Source of the DNA: Antedon mediterranea
Lineage: Eukaryota; Echinodermata; Crinoidea; Comatulida; Antedonidae
Assembly (NCBI RefSeq): GCF_964355755.1
Contig: NC_092673.1
Location: forward strand, 14,513,001 to 14,577,000
DNA length: 64,000 nt
Direction of reading: 5' to 3'
The position numbers and the translations under genes are program-made. Of this stretch, positions 58,701 to 64,000 are shown one piece after another. A model generated the notes under the pieces. The model worked only from the letters and a program-made list of their open reading frames with translations, searched no databases and had not been told where the DNA came from. How positions within the stretch are numbered: position 1 is the first letter of the stretch; the number at the start of each line of letters is the position of its first letter.

Positions 58701-59436
58701 ATTCCATTGTCCTCAATGTAGAAAGCAGCTTGAAACACCTGCTGATATTATGGAATGGCAAACTGATAGAGTAGAAAGTTGTAAGGAAAGCTTAGAAAAG
58801 ATGGAAAAGGAGAAGGGTGTAGCAGAGAAGGAATTGGCGGAAGTATATGAAGAAGTGAAAGGGATAATTGGTCCAAGAGAAAAGTTGTTAAATTCAATTC
58901 TGGATGGCGAGCTGCACGTCAAAAAGCAAGCATACCATTCGCAATGTTTTGTTGGGAATCACTGCAAGAAGATTTTGCGTAATTCGGTGAGAGTCCTGGC
59001 ATGCTTAGAGGGACTTCCCGATCACCAGAGGTATGTTGATTTGCTGGGTAGGTTGGACCATGTTTTTTCTTTCACAAGTGCAAGATTTTTATGCGACAAC
59101 GAGGTTGAAGATGTTCGCCAAAGCTGTTGGGCATTGGGAATTTTCTTTTGCAGTATCTTTCCTGAGCAGAACATTCCGCCCAAACTGCACATCTTAATAT
59201 CTCATGTTCCTGAATGCGCACTTTTGTTTAGAACTTTAGGTCTGTTGTCCGAACACGGCATCGAGTCACTCCACGCTCAAGTAAATGCAGACGCCAGGCA
59301 ATATGCCCCAGTTCGCGATAATATTGAAAGGCTAAGGTTAGTATTTAACCTACATAGTCAGAGAGCACTTGTTGGCACTGAAGGGTTGAACACGGGGAGA
59401 AGAAAGTGCCAATGTGGTGGATGGTTTTCGGCATAA
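55761..59436 (+). CDS. RAG1/Transib-like DDE transposase with internal PHD finger (copy B)
   Basis: Exon blocks: 55761-56178 (Lys-rich start, coiled coil), about 56237-56332, 56679-56811, 57091-57250, 57347-57543 and 57712-59436. The last three join in phase; earlier joins are unresolved. The junction WVKIG|GDKGG gives the first Asp (57715). In the 565-codon last block, counted from 57739: GDYE (Asp68), CLWC (87-90), VVPPVLHIMLGL (178-189), a C4HC3 PHD-like finger (Cys266, 271, 291, 294, His306, Cys309, 324, 327), a coiled coil (about 340-375), KKQAYHSQCFVGNH, KLHILISHVPE (His484, His489) and SEHGIES (Glu509). The spacings Asp68-Cys87 (19) and His489-Glu509 (20) equal RAG1 D708-C727 and H942-E962. 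Function inferred: metal-dependent cut-and-paste transposase in the nucleus. The open frame suggests a young or conserved copy. Confidence 0.75.
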
Positions 59437-59495
59437 AGTGACGGGGAAAAATATTGCAAGACATGTGGCGATCTTCAATCTCTGTAAATAGTAAC

Positions 59496-59554
59496 CTGGC
59501 CCCGAAACCGCGACATAGAAATACCGGATTGGTGTCCGGCGGGAAATAGTTTAC

Positions 59555-59589
<35 letters not shown>

Positions 59590-60419
59590 GTGTATAGAGA
59601 GAGAGAGCACAGCTTTTGTTCTTGTAAGCCTGTATAAATAATGGCCCCGAAACCGCGACTCAGAAATACCGGGTTGGTGTCCGGCGGGGGATAAAAAAAA
59701 AATGTATATAGAGAGAAAGCACAGGCTTATTTATGTTAACATTTTCTATCGTACGTTATTTGTAATTTTTTTTTGTTCTTCTAGGCCTATATAAATAATG
59801 GCCCCGAAACCGCGACTCATAAATACCGGGTTGGTGTCCGGCGGGGGATAGTTTTACTATTAAAAAAAAAAAAAAAAAAACACTGTATATAGAGAGGAAT
59901 CACAGGCCTATTTATGTTAACATTTTGTATCATACGTTATTTGTAATTTGTTTTTGTTCTTGTAGGCCTATATTTAATCATGGCCCCGAAACCGCGACTC
60001 AGAAATACCGGGTTGGTGTCCGGCGGGGAATAGTTTACCATAAAAAAAAAACCACTGTATATAGTTTAGAGAGAAAGCACATGCCTATTAGTATTTATGT
60101 TAACATTTTGTCTATCATACGTTATTTGTAATTTGTTTTTGTTCTTGTAGGTCTATATATAAATAATTGTATAAATTGTGTAAATTATATAAAATCATGG
60201 CCCCGAAACCGTGACTCAGAAATACCGGGTTGGTGTCCGGCGGGGGATAGTTTCACCAAAAAACACTAAATGTATCAATGATTTTTTTTTTTAAAGCATA
60301 TGCCTGTTTATGTTAAAATAATTTGTATTTAGTTTAGTTGTATTATACACTTTATATATACAATAATGGCCTCGAAACCGCGACTCAGAAATACCGGGTT
60401 GGTGTCCGGCGGGGGATAG
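59496..60419 (+). repeat. six copies of a 54-bp GC-rich unit with ATG-to-stop mini-ORF
   Basis: Units at 59496-59549, 59641-59694, 59798-59851, 59980-60033, 60197-60250 and 60366-60419 are all exactly 54 bp, with substitutions but no indels. Spacers vary (about 90-165 bp, poly-A plus 'GTTAACATTTTGT..GTTCTTGTAGGCCTATATAAAT'). Units 2, 3, 4 and 6 read from ATG to a stop, 17 codons: MAPKPRLRNTGLVSGGG or one-residue variants. Unit 1 has CTG for ATG and unit 5 has TGA for CGA. CCCCG and CGGGG at the ends can pair, as can CCGG with CCGG inside. GGTTGGTGTCC resembles a pol III B box. It may be a small-RNA repeat, subterminal transposon repeats or a satellite. Confidence 0.85.
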
Positions 60420-61300
60420 TTTCACCATAAAAAAAACTAAATAAATTGATATAATAAACAAAATATACCGTTATGTTTATTAAAACAAAGCACGTACCGT
60501 ACCAAACAAACAATAGTTTGTGTGTATTTTGTTTCAGTCATGATCGGATTAGACCACCTACAAAATAGTTATGTTAAAATGTTATGCCCTTACTAAAATC
60601 AATCATATCAATTCAGTAAATAAACAAGTACATAAAAAGATATCAAATGAAAAGACAGGTAGGTATATTTTCAACTTTATTCAGTTTTTCAACAGTTGCT
60701 AGCTGCACATAATATTTAACACATAACAGCACAGTCTGAGCTGTTGAATTGTCTGTGCCGCTGGCCGTGTGCATGTCGTTGCAAAACTACCATGTCACAA
60801 ATGCTAAACGATGGTTTTTGAAACCGCTGTAAAATAATTAAAAAGACATTAAATAACAATATGAAGTAGATATGTACACATTTATATTATTCAAGATATT
60901 AACTGTACTTTTCAAAAATTGTTGAAATTAAATTAAATATGTTTAATAGCTTTACAAAGTCCGATCAAATTTCATAACATCTACAGCTTCTGAATTGTTG
61001 ACGCGCGTATCGAACGCGTTTTCGTGTGTAAAAGTTCAGTGCACTTTGTTTGGTCGCGTAGCAGTGCTATGATTGGCTAGAATTACCTGTCATTTAAGGT
61101 CCGCACATACACGCGCCAGGTACGCGCATATACCATACCGCTAGGCGGCGGTACAATTTATAACACAGTGTAAATGCTGTGAAGTATGCTGGCTTCACAT
61201 ACTGTTTGTATGTGGTCAAAATGTGGCATCTTGACTTGCCACTATCTTTGTTTGCATGGGCCAATGTGTTGTCAAATCGTGGCAGCTTGGCCTGCTAAAT
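60420..61300. other. intergenic region
   Basis: No gene is seen. 60990-61145 is richer in GC, with ACGCGCGTATCGAACGCG and GTACGCGCATATACC, and may be promoter-like DNA. CACAGTG occurs at about 61165 without a matching nonamer at 12 or 23 bp. Confidence 0.35.
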
Positions 61301-61516
61301 CATTAGGCTAGCTGCACACTCTTGCAGCATTAGGCTAGCTGCACACTCTTGCAGCATTAGGCTAGCTGCACACTCTTGCAGCATTAGGCTAGCTGCACAC
61401 TCTTGCAGCATTAGGCTAGCTGGACACTCTTGCAGCATTAGGCTAGCTGCACACTCTTGCAGCATTAGGCTAGCTGCACACTCCGGCAGCATTAGGCTGG
61501 CTGCACACTCCTGTAG
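61301..61516. repeat. 27-bp minisatellite, eight units
   Basis: Units of CATTAGGCTAGCTGCACACT plus CTTGCAG. The period is nine codons, so the minus strand shows a repetitive frame (QECAASLML) that I reject as a gene. The core TTAGGCT...CACTCTT is shared with the minisatellite at 52557-53660. Confidence 0.95.
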
Positions 61517-61539
61517 CTTTTTGATCATTCAGTGCAGTA

Positions 61540-62830
61540 ATCATTCTCGTCATTTCCTTATGGTTCACACCAGAAACCTAATAAATTGAAGTCCATAGAA
61601 TGAATTCAAAATATTAAATCAACTATTACTTTTATTATTTCAATGCTATATGTCTTTACCTAATCTTTAAAAATTCTTAAACCTTTGCTTGGTATAGATT
61701 GTTGTATAGTGCTGTTATATGCAGCACTAGGTCTTAAAAACAATCTTTTTTTTTAAACCTGCCCATTCCCATTCTTGGTGCTATAAGCTTCTTGCTTAAA
61801 TACATTTGTACCAATATTAGGTATACTGTGTTTCCTTTTTCTTTCCTTTTTAATTGCTATCGACCATTGATCGTAGATTGTTGTATTGTGCTCTTATATG
61901 CAGCACTAGGTTTTAAAAACAATCTTTTTTTAAAGCACTGTTCCTTTTCTTACAACCCGTAAGGCCTAGCTTGTATAGTGTTTATGAATTGCCTTTATGC
62001 AATATAATCAGGCATAGTTCTAATTGAAATCTTTAAAAAAATATCTCCATCAAAAATATCTTTATCAAAGCCATGTACATTTTCAAAATGGCCAATTCTG
62101 TGGATGACTTGTATCCCTTTATTTTCAACTATATCCCTGCATCCTTTTGAACATTCAGTGTAATGATCTCGTCCTTTCCTTATGGTTTAGTCACTGCTCT
62201 GTTGACATGACCAGAAATTTTCATTTACCTTGATTATTTCAATGTTGTTGACTAAACAAAAATCCATACTGTTCTTAAACCTTTACTTGGTATAAGACAT
62301 AATGGTGATATTGTTTCACCTGTACCAAAACATCACTTTTTCAAAAAGCAACCATTCTGCATGCTTTAAGAGCTTTGCACACTACCCTCTTGCATCTACA
62401 CTTTGATTATTTCAATGCTATATGTCTTTACCTAACCTTTAAAGATTCTTAAACCTTTACTTGGTATAAGACATAATGGTGATATATTGTTTCCCCTGTG
62501 CCCAAACGTCACTCCTTTTGTAGTCCTATTACCTAGAACGCTAATAACCACTTTTGCATGCTCTAAGAGCTTTGCATCTACATCTTTTTCTCATTTCCAT
62601 TTTAATGCTATAAGCTTCTTGCTTAAATACACTTGTACCAATATTAGGTATACTGTGTCTCTTCCTTTTCAATTGCCATCAACCATTGATTGTAGATTGT
62701 TGTATATAGTGCTGTTATATGCAGAAAAATAATCTTGTTTTCAAAACCTTATTCCTTTTCTTACAAGCAGTAAGACCTAGCTTGTATAGTGTTTATGTAT
62801 TGCCATTATGCAATATAATTGGGCATAGTT
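61540..62830. repeat. diverged direct repeats of about 800 bp
   Basis: Blocks recur in the same order: ATTTCAATGCTATATGTCTT at 61639 and 62409; AAGCTTCTTGCTTAAATACA near 61786 and 62610; and GTAGATTGTTGTAT followed by CTAGCTTGTATAGTGTTTAT near 61873-61985 and 62692-62790. A third partial copy with CTTGGTATAAGACATAATGG is at about 62285. No gene is seen. Confidence 0.8.
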
Positions 62831-63227
62831 AACATTAGGGTTTTAAACTTCGTTTTGTTTTCCAAAAGAATTCCAAAATTAAACAGAATCTGCAGTTCAC
62901 CATTTGGTAAAAATTAAATTTAAATTTACTATTTGCTAATTGTCTTATATCTTTTGAGATTTGTACAAAGAGAAACAAATTTAACTACCATTTATTTAGT
63001 ACATATTATGGAAAATTGAAATAATTTATGACAAGATACTGTACATTTTTCAATGCCCTTGTGTTTTTTAAATGACATATTGGCAACCAGGGATATTTAG
63101 ACTGCACCTTACTATGCAGGAATTTAAGTATAGTATAAATGAGTTGTTTCCTATTACTGATCAGGAGGCAAAGTAGCCTATGTTATATATATCCACATCC
63201 AATAAGTTTGAATCATCATAAAGAACA

Positions 63228-63830
63228 ACAACAAGAATATGGTTTGGTAACATTGTTGGCCAGTTCACAAAATAGCTGTACCAAACACTACAACGTACCA
63301 GTTAGAGGAAATGGAATGGTTTCACAGGAAAACCATATATTTTTAAATGTTGCACGCAGAGGATAAAAAAGAAAAAACATGAAAACCAGAATATGTGTAA
63401 ATTAACAACTCTGGTTGATGGGACAAAGAAGAAATACGAACTAATTGGTATTGACAGAAATCATTGTTGGATGAACTAATTGGTATTGGTAGAAATCATT
63501 GTTGATCAGTTCACAAAATAGTTGTACCGGAAACTACAATGTACCAGTTAGAGGAAATGGAATGGTTTCACAAGAAAACTGTATGCTTTTGAATGTTGCA
63601 TGCAGAGAGCATAAAAAGAAAGAAAACCTGAAAACCAGACTACTCTGGTTGATGGGACAAAGAAGAAATACAAACTAATTGGTATTGACAGAAATAGTTT
63701 GTTGACCAGTTCACAAAATAGCTGTACCGGAAACTACAATGTACCAGTTAGAGGAAATGGAATGGGAAAAAAACAAGAAAACAAAAGGCTTCTAAATGTT
63801 ACACGCAGAGAGCATAAAGAATAAAAACTG
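63228..63830. repeat. three direct repeats of about 200-245 bp
   Basis: Each unit has CAGTTCACAAAATAGCTGTA, then GTACCAGTTAGAGGAAATGG and CACGCAGAG/CATGCAGAGAGC, at about 63256, 63501 and 63699. A frame at 63139-63366 crosses the first unit and is not regarded as a gene. Confidence 0.8.
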
Positions 63831-64000
63831 TCTGTGAAAAACACTGAACACAAGTAAATGGATGGTTAAATTTTAAAAGCATCTCATACAATCCTCAAAC
63901 GATCTTGGCATTTCTTCAAACACGCAACGAGATCTATAATACCATTAGTAATGGTGAATTGTGGGGTCAATTTGAAATTTTAACAACAATGATATCGCAT

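Noticed and set aside
59640-60420. tRNA genes in the 54-bp units
   Set aside because: A B-box-like word is present, but there is no good A box, no full cloverleaf and no acceptor stem.
61160-61200. RAG recombination signal (CACAGTG heptamer) near the RAG1-like gene
   Set aside because: No ACAAAAACC-like nonamer at 12 or 23 bp; a single heptamer is expected by chance in DNA of this length.
61295-61528. Minus-strand frame of QECAASLML repeats
   Set aside because: It is the translation of a 27-bp minisatellite.
63139-63366. 75-codon frame near the right end
   Set aside because: It crosses a 200-245 bp direct repeat and its later copies do not keep the frame.

Overview
The window is AT-rich, intron-rich animal DNA with no rRNA or confident tRNA gene, no bacterial-style operon and no CRISPR array. 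It carries CR1/L2-like LINEs, PIF/Harbinger elements, a Crypton-like remnant, foldback elements, tRNA-derived SINE sequence and many copies of the palindrome TAGGCCTA. That mix fits a marine invertebrate deuterostome. An echinoderm is my best guess, but the species is inferred and not shown.

Layout. 0.7-4.2 kb: minus-strand exons of unnamed small-exon genes. 5.6-13.8 kb: a possible plus-strand six-exon gene whose first intron holds a HARBI1-like pseudogene (6.1-6.7), a large foldback element full of nuclear-receptor-type DR1 sites (6.9-9.2) and an exact 392-bp duplication flanking a 152-bp palindrome (9.9-11.2). 14.3-17.7 kb: TAGGCCTA-rich DNA and a minus-strand exon cluster. 18.7-22 kb: a decayed tnp2-like transposase N-terminus followed by a RAG1/Transib-like transposase remnant that ends in two histone-type 3' stem-loops. 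22.4-27.2 kb: LINE pieces, Crypton remnant, Harbinger-type MITE. 27.8-32.8 kb: Harbinger transposase plus Myb-like partner, a multicopy invertebrate gene broken by a SINE, and an internally deleted LTR element. 33.9-41 kb: further RAG1-like and Harbinger fragments. 43.2-44.4 kb: satellite array. 44.4-52.2 kb: almost nothing recognisable. 52.3-54 kb: foldback element with a minisatellite core. 54.3-59.4 kb: promoter-like DNA and the best preserved RAG1-like gene. 59.5-60.4 kb: six copies of a 54-bp GC-rich unit. 61.3-64 kb: minisatellite and direct repeats.

The main result is the unnamed transposase family at about 20.2-21.9, 33.9-36.5, 40.7-40.9 and 55.8-59.4 kb. The intact copy has motifs GDKGG, GDYE...CxxC, HxxxxH and SEHGIES. 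The spacings Asp-19-Cys-x2-Cys and His-x4-His-20-Glu equal those around RAG1 D708/C727/C730 and H937/H942/E962 (mouse numbering). A C4HC3 PHD-like finger and a coiled coil sit between the second Asp and the Glu. I infer a Transib/RAG1-like DDE transposase with a built-in PHD finger. I could not run a search, so novelty and exact superfamily remain open.

Most other genes are transposon pieces. They interact mainly by nesting: an LTR element inside a dispersed repeat whose empty site is also present, a SINE inside a repeat gene, and foldback elements inside an intron.
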